NCBI GenBank assembly: GCA_021731625.1
Contig: JAKFXC010000097.1
Location: forward strand, 1 to 39,734
Source of the DNA: Candidatus Omnitrophota bacterium
Lineage (GTDB): Bacteria > Omnitrophota > Gorgyraeia > Zapsychrales > Fredricksoniimonadaceae
Reading direction: 5' to 3'
Length of the DNA stretch: 39,734 nucleotides
Positions 1 through 8,363 of this stretch are shown here, piece by piece. Made by a program: the position numbers and the translations under genes. The notes beneath the pieces are model-generated. The model saw only the letters and a program-made list of their open reading frames with translations. It was not told the DNA's origin and did no database searches. Every line of letters starts with the position of its first letter. Position 1 is the first letter of the stretch.

Positions 1-163
1 CTACTAATCCTGGATTTGTTCCAGGGGCTTTCTCAACCACAGGAATTTTTTCGGGTGGTTTACCTTTAATGTACCCTTGATTGCCTTGCGGCTGAGGTTC
101 GCCGGCTTGGACAAATCCGGGGAGAAGAATTAGAAAAGCCAGAAGGACGAGGCGTAAGCGCAT
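1..163 (-). CDS. Exported protein of unknown function, partial
   Basis: The gene starts with ATG at 161-163 and runs off the left edge after 54 codons. The first 20 residues form a clear Sec signal peptide (MRLRLVLLAFLILLPGFVQA) with a likely cut after Ala20. The visible mature part is short, polar and rich in Pro, Gly, Gln and Lys, typical of a flexible linker at the start of a periplasmic protein. It is the last visible gene of the minus-strand series that begins with the histidine kinase, about 50 bases after the MORN-type gene. The fold cannot be told from this fragment. Confidence 0.6.
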   Translation of the reverse strand, partial: MRLRLVLLAFLILLPGFVQAGEPQPQGNQGYIKGKPPEKIPVVEKAPGTNPGLV

Positions 164-214
164 TCCTTAATCTAGCACCCGTCAAGCCGCTTTTCAATAC
201 TTGCCTGTAAAATT

Positions 215-754
215 TTATTGTTTTTTGGGGATCACTTTGCCATCGGGGCCGTAATCCTTCCGGCTAATTTCAACATTATTTCTAAAAGTGATTTCTGCGG
301 TTAAGCGGCCGTCGGTGTCGTAGAGCTTATCGACGCCGTTGATTTGGCCGTCTTTATAAGGGATTTCGGCAATGACTTTACGGTTCCAACCCAGCACTTT
401 TAAAACGCCGTTCTTAAGGATGCGGCCGCGTTCATCATAAGCCACTTGGCGCTGGATTTTTTTGTTCGCGCCCCGGTCGTCTGTCGTAAAAATGGCCTCC
501 AATTGCAATTTGCCGTCAGGATAGTATATTTTCTGGTTCATTTTGTTTCTGTCCATGGTGATTTCTTTTAAAATTTTTCCGTCATCATAATAGTGTTTCT
601 GCCAAATCAGGACACCTTTTTTGACTTCTCCTTCCAAGGCGACATTGCCATTCTTAAAGTAGAATTTTTTTTGGCCGTCTTGGACGGGTTCGGCCGCGCT
701 AGCCAAACTAGAGGTCAAAAGCAATATGCTAAATATCCAGCCTAGTTTAATCAT
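215..754 (-). CDS. Exported MORN/YwqK-like repeat protein
   Basis: A small exported protein of about 179 residues. I place the start at 754 because AAGGAG lies a few bases upstream and the peptide from there is a clean signal sequence (MIKLGWIFSILLLTSSLASA). A start at 784 is also open, but it adds ten polar residues ahead of the signal. The mature part has repeated units of the form YY-DGK-L--E and YD-DGRL--EI, as in MORN-variant proteins of the YwqK antitoxin-like family. Such repeats form extended beta hairpins; their roles are diverse and mostly unknown. The start overlaps the end of the upstream oxidase gene by 8 bases, suggesting translational coupling and a shared envelope role. Confidence 0.65.
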   Translation of the reverse strand: MIKLGWIFSILLLTSSLASAAEPVQDGQKKFYFKNGNVALEGEVKKGVLIWQKHYYDDGKILKEITMDRNKMNQKIYYPDGKLQLEAIFTTDDRGANKKIQRQVAYDERGRILKNGVLKVLGWNRKVIAEIPYKDGQINGVDKLYDTDGRLTAEITFRNNVEISRKDYGPDGKVIPKKQ

Positions 755-2168
755 GACGTTCTCCTTGAAGTGCATACGTTTCATAAAACTTGTTCATAAA
801 CCGTAACTGCGGGTCATAAATTTTCTTTTGCCTGAAAAGTTCGTAAATACTGGGATAGGCAGCCTGCAATTGCTCCCGCGTGGGGTAAAGTTGATAAACC
901 AAATAATAGGTCCCATCACATTTTAACACCAAGTCAACCAAACGGCGAGTCCAGGAAGCGGCTTCTGTTTTTCCTTGAGCAGAGAGTTTTTGGTTCATGT
1001 ATAGGACCAGGGCGATGGAATCCTTGCGGGCATAGGAGAGGTAACCTTCATTGTCTGCTGGAACATGCCTTATCCCCACATGGAGCAAGTTGATCCTGTC
1101 TTTTTTGACAATCTCTCTTAATCCATCCACGAATTCAACAAAACGGTCGATCGGGACAAAATACTCCTGGAGAATGTCCGTGTCCTTCGACGAATAATAA
1201 TCCAAAAATTTGACCGGATTCCTCATGGCGTTATTTCTCGACGTCAATGGCTCTTTACCGGAATTCTTCGCCAGCATTTTTTGCAGCTGCCAGCGCAGCT
1301 TCTTACCCCAGGCATAGCTGCGGGAGAGTCCTAAAAGAGTTCTATCTCTTAAAACGTGGGTTTCCTCGCTTAAAGCCAGATTTTTAAGCTCTTTTTGGGA
1401 CTTTCGGTAGGAAGTCACAATCATCTCCCGCAAAAATTGATCACCAGGAGCTATAGACAAGGCTGCGAAATGCAGCCAGGTGTCCGGATCGGTTTGTATA
1501 CTGCTACGAAAATAATTCGGGTACATTTTATAATCCATAATCTTAGATTGTTTCTCGTAGACATCATTATCCGTTAATTCAATGTCCACATCCAGGATGA
1601 CGCCGAATAATCCTAGGCCGCCAATGACCAAGCGGAACAAGTCAGGATTTTCGTCGCGGCTGACATTGACAATGCGGGCATCGGCCAAAAGCAGGCGGAG
1701 GGACCGCACGGTGTTGCGCATGTGACCATAGCGCGCGTCTCTCCCATGCACGTTGGCACTCAATGATCCGCCGACGGTAAATATATTGGATGTCTGCATG
1801 ACCTTAACAGACAAATGAAACGGATTGATATAGCGTTGGATTTGATCCCAGGTCGCACCGCTCTGAACACGGAGGACGCGGTCCTTGATGTTTAGCGATA
1901 GAATTTTGTTAAAGCGGAGCATGTCCAAAACAATGCAATTGTGACATGACTGCTGGCCTCCCTGGCTATGCCGCCGGCCGGCTATGCTGATGTTCAAATT
2001 CAGCTTTAGGGCTTCCAGGACCTCGCTTTGGATTTCTTCGACAGTGGTCGGTTGAAAAATCTGCCTAACGTTGGTGGGGTTAAGCCGGCTGACGTCATTA
2101 AAAACGTCGGCGTGAGCACATTGCGCTGAGAACAGGAGAATGAAAAAGAGAAAGATAGACTTCCTCAT
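747..2168 (-). CDS. Exported FAD-binding (VAO/PCMH-type) oxidase
   Basis: A 473-residue flavoprotein with a signal peptide (MRKSIFLFFILLFSAQCAHA), so the enzyme should work outside the cytoplasm. Residues of about 35-200 form a PCMH-type FAD-binding domain: IAGRRHSQGGQ near residue 62 is the pyrophosphate loop, and its His is placed where relatives of alditol and lactone oxidases attach FAD covalently. TVGGSLSANVHGRDARYG and the IGGLGLFGVI segment are further FAD-contacting motifs. The C-terminal half is the less conserved substrate cap. The substrate cannot be read from the sequence; sugar, lactone or sugar-lipid oxidation (as in DprE1 relatives) is possible. It begins directly after the stop of a response regulator gene, so it is probably an output gene of that signalling operon. 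Confidence 0.75.
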   Translation of the reverse strand: MRKSIFLFFILLFSAQCAHADVFNDVSRLNPTNVRQIFQPTTVEEIQSEVLEALKLNLNISIAGRRHSQGGQQSCHNCIVLDMLRFNKILSLNIKDRVLRVQSGATWDQIQRYINPFHLSVKVMQTSNIFTVGGSLSANVHGRDARYGHMRNTVRSLRLLLADARIVNVSRDENPDLFRLVIGGLGLFGVILDVDIELTDNDVYEKQSKIMDYKMYPNYFRSSIQTDPDTWLHFAALSIAPGDQFLREMIVTSYRKSQKELKNLALSEETHVLRDRTLLGLSRSYAWGKKLRWQLQKMLAKNSGKEPLTSRNNAMRNPVKFLDYYSSKDTDILQEYFVPIDRFVEFVDGLREIVKKDRINLLHVGIRHVPADNEGYLSYARKDSIALVLYMNQKLSAQGKTEAASWTRRLVDLVLKCDGTYYLVYQLYPTREQLQAAYPSIYELFRQKKIYDPQLRFMNKFYETYALQGERHD

Positions 2169-2543
2169 TTAGTACCCGGACGTCCTCTCCCTGATCTTTG
2201 CCAACAGCACATTGATGTCAAAGGGCTTGGCCAGAATGATGTTGTCGCCGACCTCGCCGCCATCGCTTGCTTCTTCCGTTTTGGTTTGCAGGGCAGAGAG
2301 GAAGATGATGGGAATATCCCGTGTGCGTGGATTCTCCTTGAGCCGTTGCGCTGCCTCCGTGCCATCCATGACCGGCATCATAATGTCCAAGATAATGAGA
2401 TTCGGTTTATGTGCAGCGGCCTGGAGCAAGGCCTCCTCGCCGTTGGCGGCCGTCACGGTCTCGAACCCATGCTCTTTCAGCCGCGCCACCAAAACCTTGA
2501 GGATGTCGGGTTCGTCATCGACCACCAATATTTTTTTGGGCAT
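2169..2543 (-). CDS. Single-domain response regulator (CheY-like)
   Basis: A 124-residue receiver domain with no output domain. The acidic pocket is Asp9-Asp10, the phospho-acceptor is Asp53 in LIILDIMMP, Ser83 is the switch residue and Lys106 lies in the KPF motif, so the protein should be phosphorylatable. It acts through protein contact, as a phospho-relay carrier or a CheY-like effector. It lies 13 bases after a second receiver gene, and its stop directly abuts the start of the FAD oxidase gene. The nearby histidine kinase is the likely phosphate donor. Confidence 0.9.
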   Translation of the reverse strand: MPKKILVVDDEPDILKVLVARLKEHGFETVTAANGEEALLQAAAHKPNLIILDIMMPVMDGTEAAQRLKENPRTRDIPIIFLSALQTKTEEASDGGEVGDNIILAKPFDINVLLAKIRERTSGY

Positions 2544-2556
2544 GCGCCCTCCTTAT

Positions 2557-2922
2557 TTAAGGATGGATCAATTTTTTTATTTTTTCCAAGAGATCGTCGG
2601 GATCAAACGGTTTGAGGATAAAGGCATCGGCGCCGATCGATAAAATGCTTTCTTCCAATGCTTCCTGGGTGCTGGCGGTCATCAAAATGACCGGGATATG
2701 CTTAAGGTCCGCATCCGTTTTGATTTGTTTGCAGACCTCGTCGCCGTTTAAAATGGGCATGCGGTAGTCCAAAATAACCAGGTCTGGTTTGGTGCTCCGG
2801 GCCCGGTCCAGCCCTTCCTGGCCGTTAGTGGCGGTGATGACCTCATAACCCGCTTTGATCAAACGGAATTTGACCACTTTCAGGATGTCGGGCTCATCGT
2901 CGGTGATCAAGATTTTTTTCAA
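2557..2922 (-). CDS. Single-domain response regulator (CheY-like)
   Basis: A 121-residue stand-alone receiver domain: Asp8-Asp9 acidic pair, phospho-acceptor Asp52 in LVILDYRMP, Thr82 switch residue and Lys104 in the KPF motif. All phosphorylation residues are present. Its ATG overlaps the stop of the histidine kinase gene by 4 bases (ATGA type), so kinase and regulator are translationally coupled and are most likely cognate. It is clearly related to the receiver encoded next, and the pair may come from a duplication. No DNA-binding domain is present. Confidence 0.9.
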   Translation of the reverse strand: MKKILITDDEPDILKVVKFRLIKAGYEVITATNGQEGLDRARSTKPDLVILDYRMPILNGDEVCKQIKTDADLKHIPVILMTASTQEALEESILSIGADAFILKPFDPDDLLEKIKKLIHP

Positions 2923-4409
2923 GGATTGTCCTTTGACCGGCGTTCTTTGACCGGCAGAATGAAATAAAAGGTGGTCCCTTGCCCAAACACCGACGACACG
3001 TTCATTTGGCCGTTGTGTTTTTCAATGATTTTTTTAGAGATGGCCAGGCCGAGGCCGGTGCCGCCGGTTTGCCGGCCGGTGCCGGTGGATATTTGAGAAA
3101 AACTCTCAAATAATTTCCCCAAATCTTCCTTCTTAATGCCGATGCCTTGGTCTGTCACCGCAACTTTGACCGCATTGTCCCCGGAGAGTTCTGACGTCAA
3201 CGTGATGGTCCCTTTTTCGGTGAACTTCATGGCGTTATTGATCAAGTTGATCAAGACCTGGGTGATCTTGTCGGTGTCGAATTTGAGAAAGGGCAGATCC
3301 GGCTTTAACTCGAATTGGACCCGGAGACCTTTGCTTTTTAAGGGCAGGATAAAACTTTGGCCTATTTCGGCGATGATTTTATTGAGGTCCTGCTCGACCA
3401 TGGTGAAGGTCACCGGCTGTGATTCCAGCTTTTGGTAATCCAAGACCGCGTTGATGAGCCGTCCCAGGCGGTCCACGTTGCGTTTGGCGGTATCCAAAAA
3501 ATCTTTCTGGTCAACATTGATGGGCCCGGCCGTCTCGTCGTAGACAATGGCTACGCTTTCTTTAATCACCGTCAAGGGCGTGCGCAATTCGTGCGAGACC
3601 ATCGACGTAAAGTCGGATTTGACCCGGGCCGCCTCCATCACCTTTTCTTCCGCCAATTTGCGTTTGAGGTCCATTTGATTGAGCAGTTTGGCATTAAACC
3701 AAATGACCAGGGCAAAAATCATCACCACACTCAAAGTATAAATGGCGGTGCCGAATTCAGTGCCGTAGATGCCTGCTTTTTGCCCTTGCAAACTGAGCAC
3801 GCTCAGTGCCAAAGGAAGAACGATCGATACCGGCAACAGGCGGCGGATGGTCACGCTGCCTAAACCCTCGCCGGTCAACGTTCTCATCAGCCCGTGCTGG
3901 GGACGCACCACAAAAGCCGCCAGGCAAAAAATCAAAAAGCCCAAGGCGGTATTAAAAGGCATGGAAATGTTAAACCGGGCGGCCTGCGTAAAGGAGGAGG
4001 CGTTATAGACGTATCCCATCAACACAAAAGCGGACGTGCTGACCACAATGAGCAGCAGGAACTCCGACGGGTGATACCACCGTTTGGTCGGCCGGTCTAA
4101 AATGACCAGGGCCAGGCCGATGAGAAAGAAGTTGAAGGCCGTATGCGGTGTCATTTGACGGATGAAAAAAGGGATTGCGGCCACCAATGCCCCCAAAGCC
4201 ATGCCCAACTTAGACGCCTCAATGCGATTAAACAGCAACAGCGACAACGCGGAGAGGATAAAACACAAAGCGGTCAAGGGGTGCATGGGAGCGCGCTGCT
4301 GCCACCCGAGCACCACCAAACTAAGACTGCCAATGCCTATGACGGCAAAAAAAAGGACATTGGAAAGGTTTTTTTGAAAGGGGGAGGGCGGAGTCTCGAT
4401 GCGTGCCAT
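2919..4409 (-). CDS. Membrane sensor histidine kinase
   Basis: A 496-residue kinase. Residues of about 15-245 are hydrophobic, with roughly eight membrane segments separated by short loops, so the sensor is an integral membrane module without a large periplasmic domain. A short coiled linker leads to HisKA with the phospho-acceptor His273 in the SHELRTPLT motif. The C-terminal ATPase domain has the N box ([13 protein letters not shown]), G1 box (DQGIGI), F box (LFESFSQ) and G2 box ([12 protein letters not shown]). It heads the minus-strand operon of kinase, two receivers, FAD oxidase and MORN protein. A -10-like TAAAAT with an upstream TG lies nine bases before the ATG, so the mRNA may be nearly leaderless. 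The signal sensed is unknown. Confidence 0.88.
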   Translation of the reverse strand: MARIETPPSPFQKNLSNVLFFAVIGIGSLSLVVLGWQQRAPMHPLTALCFILSALSLLLFNRIEASKLGMALGALVAAIPFFIRQMTPHTAFNFFLIGLALVILDRPTKRWYHPSEFLLLIVVSTSAFVLMGYVYNASSFTQAARFNISMPFNTALGFLIFCLAAFVVRPQHGLMRTLTGEGLGSVTIRRLLPVSIVLPLALSVLSLQGQKAGIYGTEFGTAIYTLSVVMIFALVIWFNAKLLNQMDLKRKLAEEKVMEAARVKSDFTSMVSHELRTPLTVIKESVAIVYDETAGPINVDQKDFLDTAKRNVDRLGRLINAVLDYQKLESQPVTFTMVEQDLNKIIAEIGQSFILPLKSKGLRVQFELKPDLPFLKFDTDKITQVLINLINNAMKFTEKGTITLTSELSGDNAVKVAVTDQGIGIKKEDLGKLFESFSQISTGTGRQTGGTGLGLAISKKIIEKHNGQMNVSSVFGQGTTFYFILPVKERRSKDNP

Positions 4410-4418
4410 GCTACTAAA

Positions 4419-4448
4419 ATTTTAGCACTTTAGGGACAGGAAAATCAA
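4419..4448 (-). promoter_or_regulatory. Probable promoter of the histidine kinase operon
   Basis: Read on the minus strand: TTGATT at 4448-4443, an 18-base spacer and TAAAAT at 4424-4419, preceded by TGC as in extended -10 promoters. The kinase ATG follows after nine bases, giving an mRNA with a leader of only a few bases. It sits in the 44-base gap after the desaturase gene. Confidence 0.4.
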
Positions 4449-4453
4449 AAAAC

Positions 4454-5452
4454 TTAGGCAAATTGAGGATTGCGTTGTTTTAACTCCCGGAAACTGATTA
4501 ACTGGCGGTTCTGTTCATCCCAAAGCCGGAACCTCAGCGACTTAAAACTGGCGAATAAGGTGATGGGTTTAATTTGCTGAAACAGGGGGTTCTCGTTATA
4601 GCAGCGCTCCAAAAAATAATTCGGAATGCGCGGGCTTAAATGGTGAATGTGATGGAAACCGATGTTTCCGGTAAACCATTGCAGGATTGCCGGCAGCTTG
4701 TAATAGGAGCTGCCTTGCAGGGCCTCGGTCACATAATCCCATCCGGGTTTCCGTTCCCAATACACTCCCTCAAATTGATGCTGCACATAAAACAACCACA
4801 CGCCTGCCGATGCCGCCATGATCAGGACCGGGAGTTGAATCAACATATATGCTTTCCATCCGATCAGGGCACTTACCAATACGCCCATTGCCAGAATGCC
4901 CACATTAGTCAAAACCGTACTGCGGCATTTTTTCCAGCCGGCCTTGAGTTTAGGAATGCGCCGGGCAAAAATAAACATAAAGGCCGGGCCTATCACAAAT
5001 AAACATAAGGGATTGCGGACCAGGCGATAACACAGGCGCGTCTTGCGCGAGGTTTTCATGTATTCGCCCACCGTCATGGTCCAAATGTCGCCGATGCCCC
5101 GGTTATCGAGGTTGCCGGCCGAGGCATGGTGCTCCGCATGCTCATGCCACCAATAATCATGGGGGGTAAAGGTGAGCAACCCGGTGATAAATCCCCAAAA
5201 CCGGTTGGCTCTTTGGGATTTAAAAAAAGACAGGTGGCCGCAATCATGGAAGATGATGAAAATGCGCACCAACAACCCGGCGGCCACGACGGCCAATGCC
5301 AAGGTCAGCCAATAAGACACCGACAGACTCCAGGACATGAGGTACCAGAGCGCCACATAAGGCACCAAGGTGTTGACCAGTTGCCAAATGCTGCGTCCTA
5401 GGTGCGGACGCTGGTATTTAGCAACGGTTTCTTTCCAAGATAAGGATTTCAT
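4454..5452 (-). CDS. Membrane fatty acid desaturase
   Basis: A 332-residue integral membrane di-iron desaturase that introduces a double bond into fatty acyl chains, probably of membrane lipids. The three histidine boxes are present: HDCGH at 69-73, HAEHH at 105-109 and HHIHH at 267-271, with a further conserved His in VQHQFEG at 225. Hydrophobic stretches at about 30-70, 85-97, 148-165 and 183-222 are the membrane helices. The HDCGHLSFF box resembles the soluble-substrate-independent, acyl-lipid type. It appears to be a single-gene unit with its own promoter and no Shine-Dalgarno sequence. The acyl position modified cannot be deduced. Confidence 0.85.
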   Translation of the reverse strand: MKSLSWKETVAKYQRPHLGRSIWQLVNTLVPYVALWYLMSWSLSVSYWLTLALAVVAAGLLVRIFIIFHDCGHLSFFKSQRANRFWGFITGLLTFTPHDYWWHEHAEHHASAGNLDNRGIGDIWTMTVGEYMKTSRKTRLCYRLVRNPLCLFVIGPAFMFIFARRIPKLKAGWKKCRSTVLTNVGILAMGVLVSALIGWKAYMLIQLPVLIMAASAGVWLFYVQHQFEGVYWERKPGWDYVTEALQGSSYYKLPAILQWFTGNIGFHHIHHLSPRIPNYFLERCYNENPLFQQIKPITLFASFKSLRFRLWDEQNRQLISFRELKQRNPQFA

Positions 5453-5459
5453 ATGATTT

Positions 5460-5488
5460 AGTATACCACGTTTTCTCCTCGATGGCAG
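5460..5488 (-). promoter_or_regulatory. Promoter of the desaturase gene, likely leaderless mRNA
   Basis: On the minus strand: CTGCCA at 5488-5483, exactly 17 bases, then TATACT at 5465-5460 preceded by TGG (extended -10). Only seven bases separate the -10 box from the ATG at 5452, so transcription should begin at or just before the start codon. No Shine-Dalgarno sequence could fit. Confidence 0.6.
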
Positions 5489-5557
5489 TAAATATCGGCC
5501 CTGACCAAGAGTAGACTTTGTTTACCATCGTGGACAAAAGCCGGGTGGGCCAAAAAG

Positions 5558-5743
5558 TTAAGGCCTCTTCACCGGGCGGCTGCGGGCTTTTTTATTGCGT
5601 TTGTTTAATTTTGGGAGGGATTTAACGGCATATTTCTTGGTGAAGCGGTTAAGCTCATAGAGGAGTTCCAATTTCTTTTTGGGGGGGATGTTCATGTGCC
5701 GTTTTAAACGTTCGGTTTGGGTTTCCCACCCAAATTCCATCAT
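5558..5743 (-). CDS. Small basic protein paired with a nucleotidyltransferase
   Basis: A 61-residue protein rich in Lys and Arg, with one predicted helix (residues of about 20-45, PKKKLELLYELNRFTKKY) and a very basic tail. No known domain is recognised. Its ATG overlaps the end of the nucleotidyltransferase gene by 4 bases (ATGA type), so the two are made together. Two-gene units of a DUF6036/AbiEii-like nucleotidyltransferase with a tiny partner often behave as toxin-antitoxin-like pairs, but which partner does what cannot be said here. Confidence 0.55.
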   Translation of the reverse strand: MMEFGWETQTERLKRHMNIPPKKKLELLYELNRFTKKYAVKSLPKLNKRNKKARSRPVKRP

Positions 5744-6234
5744 CGTGCGCCTCTCAATTTTTTGATTTCTTTTAATTCATGCACATCCGACTTATCTTTC
5801 TCCCGCCCGGTTTTTTCTTTCATTTTTATGAGATGTTCGACGGAGACAACCGGCAGACGAATGCCATCAACATTCAGGATATCAGCTTTTTTGATTGCTT
5901 CAGCAAATTTGACCGGAGAATCGATGATCAGGTCCACTTGTTCGCCGGTTTCCTTGAAAAAACAAAATGCTTTCATATTCTTATTTTGTATCCAATCCTG
6001 GCGGGTGTTCATATTGGCAATCCCCATTGGATCAACCGGCTGTTTAACAAAGTATTTCTTTTGCTTCAGGATTTTTATGATCTTTGCCAAATTCGTATTC
6101 GTCATATCAACAAGAATATCCAAGTCCGCAGTGCTTCGAAAAGCGCCCTGTAAATTCACCGCCAGGCCACCCACTAAAACGTATTTGACTTTATTTTTAT
6201 GAAAAGAGCGTAAAATGTTTTCGTAAATGATCAT
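5740..6234 (-). CDS. Nucleotidyltransferase, DUF6036/AbiEii-like
   Basis: A 164-residue protein of the DNA polymerase beta-like nucleotidyltransferase superfamily. It carries the family signature: VGGLAVNLQG (Gly22-Gly23), then Asp37 and Asp39 in TADLDILVD, and a third acidic residue, Asp101, in EQVDLII. The catalytic acidic triad therefore looks intact. Members add nucleotides to RNA or protein targets; several are toxins in two-gene modules such as AbiE. The gene is short for AbiEii (about 300 residues) and fits the DUF6036 type better. It overlaps the small basic gene downstream by 4 bases. The biological target is unknown. Confidence 0.75.
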   Translation of the reverse strand: MIIYENILRSFHKNKVKYVLVGGLAVNLQGAFRSTADLDILVDMTNTNLAKIIKILKQKKYFVKQPVDPMGIANMNTRQDWIQNKNMKAFCFFKETGEQVDLIIDSPVKFAEAIKKADILNVDGIRLPVVSVEHLIKMKEKTGREKDKSDVHELKEIKKLRGAR

Positions 6235-6255
6235 ACGGATAAGTTGCGGCCTTTT

Positions 6256-7245
6256 TTACGGTTTATTATTTTTAAACATCTGCCCGAACACCCCGGAAAC
6301 ATCCATAATAGACGTTGTTTGTTGACCGACGGGGTATCCATAAATCTGCAACTTGTCCGAGATGTTTTCCGCGAACTTCAGCGCCACAACGTTATCACCG
6401 CCCCCCAGGGCATCAGACAATAGTTTTTGTCCTTCGGCATTGGCCTTTAAGCGCGCCAGATTACCGGCCGCTTCCTGCTCTAATTTATACCGGTTGGCGT
6501 CCGCTTCTACTTTAGCGGATTGGGCCCGGCCTTCGGCTTCCTGAATAGCTTTAAGTTTTCCGCCGCGGGCTTCCGCTTCTTGCCGTTTGGCCTCTTCCTC
6601 CTGCGCTAAAGCCCGGTTTTTGTTGATCTCGACTTGTTGGGCCGCTAATTTTTTCTGTTCAATGGCTCTTTCAAAATCCGGGCTGAACGAAAAATGCCGG
6701 ATCAAAGCGTCGTGGATGTGAATCGCGGGGTACTTGGCCAGCACATCGACCAACTTCTGTTTGATGGCCTGTTGCATGGTATCACGCACTTTGCCCTGAT
6801 AAATTTCCTCCGCCGAAAAACTGCCGATGGCGAGACGCGCTTCTGATCGGATCTGCGGTAAAAGGATCTGGTCTTCGTAATTGCTGCCGACCTGTTGATG
6901 CAAAAGGGGGACAGACTTGGAATCCAACGCAAAAATGATGGTTAAGTCCACTTCCACATTTTGCCCGTCGTTGGTCTTAAGCTCGAGGCTGTACTTCTTG
7001 GCTTCTTCGCTGGCTAACGTATCCGATGGATAAGCGCGGGCGGCAACTTTGTAAATGACCATGTCCGTGATCCACCGATTAAAGAAGTGATACCCGACGC
7101 CCAGCGGCTTATCGCCAACCTTACCGGCGATCTTATTGATCTCGACGGCAACCTCGGTCGGATGGACATTGATCCAGCCGAAAGAGACAACCAGAAGAAT
7201 AACAATAGCGACCAAGGCCACCAACCCCAGCAACTGCTTCCTCAT
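6256..7245 (-). CDS. SPFH/prohibitin-like membrane protein
   Basis: A 329-residue protein with one N-terminal membrane segment (residues of about 5-25), an SPFH domain (about 27-205) and a long Ala/Glu/Lys-rich helix (about 205-290, with EEEAKRQEAEARGGK) typical of prohibitins, HflK/HflC and flotillins. These form ring-like assemblies that organise membrane proteases or lipid domains. I chose the start at 7245 because GGAGGA lies four bases upstream. The frame is open upstream to an ATG at 7401, which would add 52 residues with a second hydrophobic segment but has a weak ribosome site. There is no neighbouring hflK, hflC or protease gene. The function is inferred from family only. Confidence 0.75.
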   Translation of the reverse strand: MRKQLLGLVALVAIVILLVVSFGWINVHPTEVAVEINKIAGKVGDKPLGVGYHFFNRWITDMVIYKVAARAYPSDTLASEEAKKYSLELKTNDGQNVEVDLTIIFALDSKSVPLLHQQVGSNYEDQILLPQIRSEARLAIGSFSAEEIYQGKVRDTMQQAIKQKLVDVLAKYPAIHIHDALIRHFSFSPDFERAIEQKKLAAQQVEINKNRALAQEEEAKRQEAEARGGKLKAIQEAEGRAQSAKVEADANRYKLEQEAAGNLARLKANAEGQKLLSDALGGGDNVVALKFAENISDKLQIYGYPVGQQTTSIMDVSGVFGQMFKNNKP

Positions 7246-7484
7246 ATTTCCTCCGATTTTCAGATTGTTGGAATCCTTCAAAATACTGCTGAAAAATGCT
7301 CTGATCTGACGCACAACATCCGGCCGCCGCAAAATATATTGGACTAAATTGTAAAGAAGGAAAGCGGAAAGGAATAAGAAAACAACAAAAGAGGATTTCA
7401 TTCGCCTGGGGGCCTTTCTTTACACTTGCGGTCATTCTAACATAGCGGTTGTTGGAAGCAATAAATTTCAGAAGGAGGAGAGGG

Positions 7485-8072
7485 CTAGGAGACTGGCCCC
7501 CGCGGCTTTGCCCGTTTTTCTTGGCAAGAAGCAGGGTCCCCTTGCCGTTGGCCAAACACCTTACTGGCTTTTTTAAATTCCTTCATAAAGCCCCATTTTT
7601 TGACCAAGGCATTAGCGGTTCGCTCGGCATCACAGTCCGTGTGACCTTTGCGGACATGATCCAGGACCCGGTGCGCCAATTCGTGGGCCACCACACCCTC
7701 GACCGGATCCGAATTTTTGGCCTTTCCTAAACCCAGCCCCAACTTAATGATGGTAAATCCTTCTTGGCAACAGGGCTGGTCATCTTTTGAAACAATAAAT
7801 TCCTGCGAGCTGGCGAAGCGGGCTGTCCCTGAATCATAGAATTCCACAAAAAGAACCGGACGCCTCCGATCAGTGACTTTCAAAAAATCTTCATAAGGAA
7901 TTTTCTGCAGAACATTCTTAATGGCTGTGTAGATCATCGGAAAATCTTGCAGAGAGCAAAATTCATCTAAATATTTTTCAACACCCCGAGGTTGGGCATT
8001 GACTTTTTCCACGGCAACTCCTGGTGCCGATAAGCCAATTAATAAAACTAGTGCCCAGAAAATATTCCTCAT
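7485..8072 (-). CDS. Exported HELAH-motif putative metalloprotease
   Basis: A 195-residue protein with a signal peptide (MRNIFWALVLLIGLSAPGVA) and a zinc-protease motif HELAH at residues 130-134 (His130, Glu131, His134). A later Asp148/Glu150 in CDAERTAN could be the third ligand, as in ExxxD-type gluzincins. The mature domain of about 170 residues is small and has four Cys (39, 101, 102, 147) that may form disulfides in the periplasm. The start at 8072 is chosen because it begins the signal peptide directly; a longer frame to 8123 adds 17 unlikely residues. No closer family is recognised. Protease activity is inferred from the motif. Confidence 0.65.
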   Translation of the reverse strand: MRNIFWALVLLIGLSAPGVAVEKVNAQPRGVEKYLDEFCSLQDFPMIYTAIKNVLQKIPYEDFLKVTDRRRPVLFVEFYDSGTARFASSQEFIVSKDDQPCCQEGFTIIKLGLGLGKAKNSDPVEGVVAHELAHRVLDHVRKGHTDCDAERTANALVKKWGFMKEFKKASKVFGQRQGDPASCQEKRAKPRGPVS

Positions 8073-8150
8073 TCCACCACCAAAGAGTAAGGCTATTGGA
8101 CAACGTGTTTCAAGACAAATCAAGATGAGACAAGTTGGAAAGGAATGCTT

Positions 8151-8363
8151 CTATTGATTTATGGTTTCAAAGGCCACATTCAAATGGTCCGGCTTGACCA
8201 CTTCGAAATTCAATTTCTCAAAACCCAACACATGCCCGGCTTTATCTTTCATTAAAACCACTTCTTCTGTCGTCTCTTCGCAAATGTAGTCACTCTTAGG
8301 TTCGTCAGACCAAACCGTAAGTGTATTGCCTGTTTGATCATAAAATACTTTTACTTGGGCCAT
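8151..8363 (-). CDS. DUF2283 family protein (probable antitoxin-like partner)
   Basis: A 70-residue protein matching the DUF2283 pattern (VKVFYDQTGNTLTVW at the N-terminus, then a run of acidic residues and VLGFEKLNF). GGAGA lies seven bases before its ATG. DUF2283 genes are commonly found just after a DUF4258-like gene. Here the ATG lies inside the last codons of such a gene (8351-8677), which is broken by an internal stop. The pair is thought to act like a toxin-antitoxin module, with DUF2283 as the protective partner; that role is inference. Confidence 0.75.
   Translation of the reverse strand: MAQVKVFYDQTGNTLTVWSDEPKSDYICEETTEEVVLMKDKAGHVLGFEKLNFEVVKPDHLNVAFETINQ

Noticed and set aside
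4431-4444. TAGGGACAGG before the kinase gene as another copy of the repeat family
   Set aside because: Only nine bases match the shared word and no inverted partner or second unit is nearby, so chance is likely.
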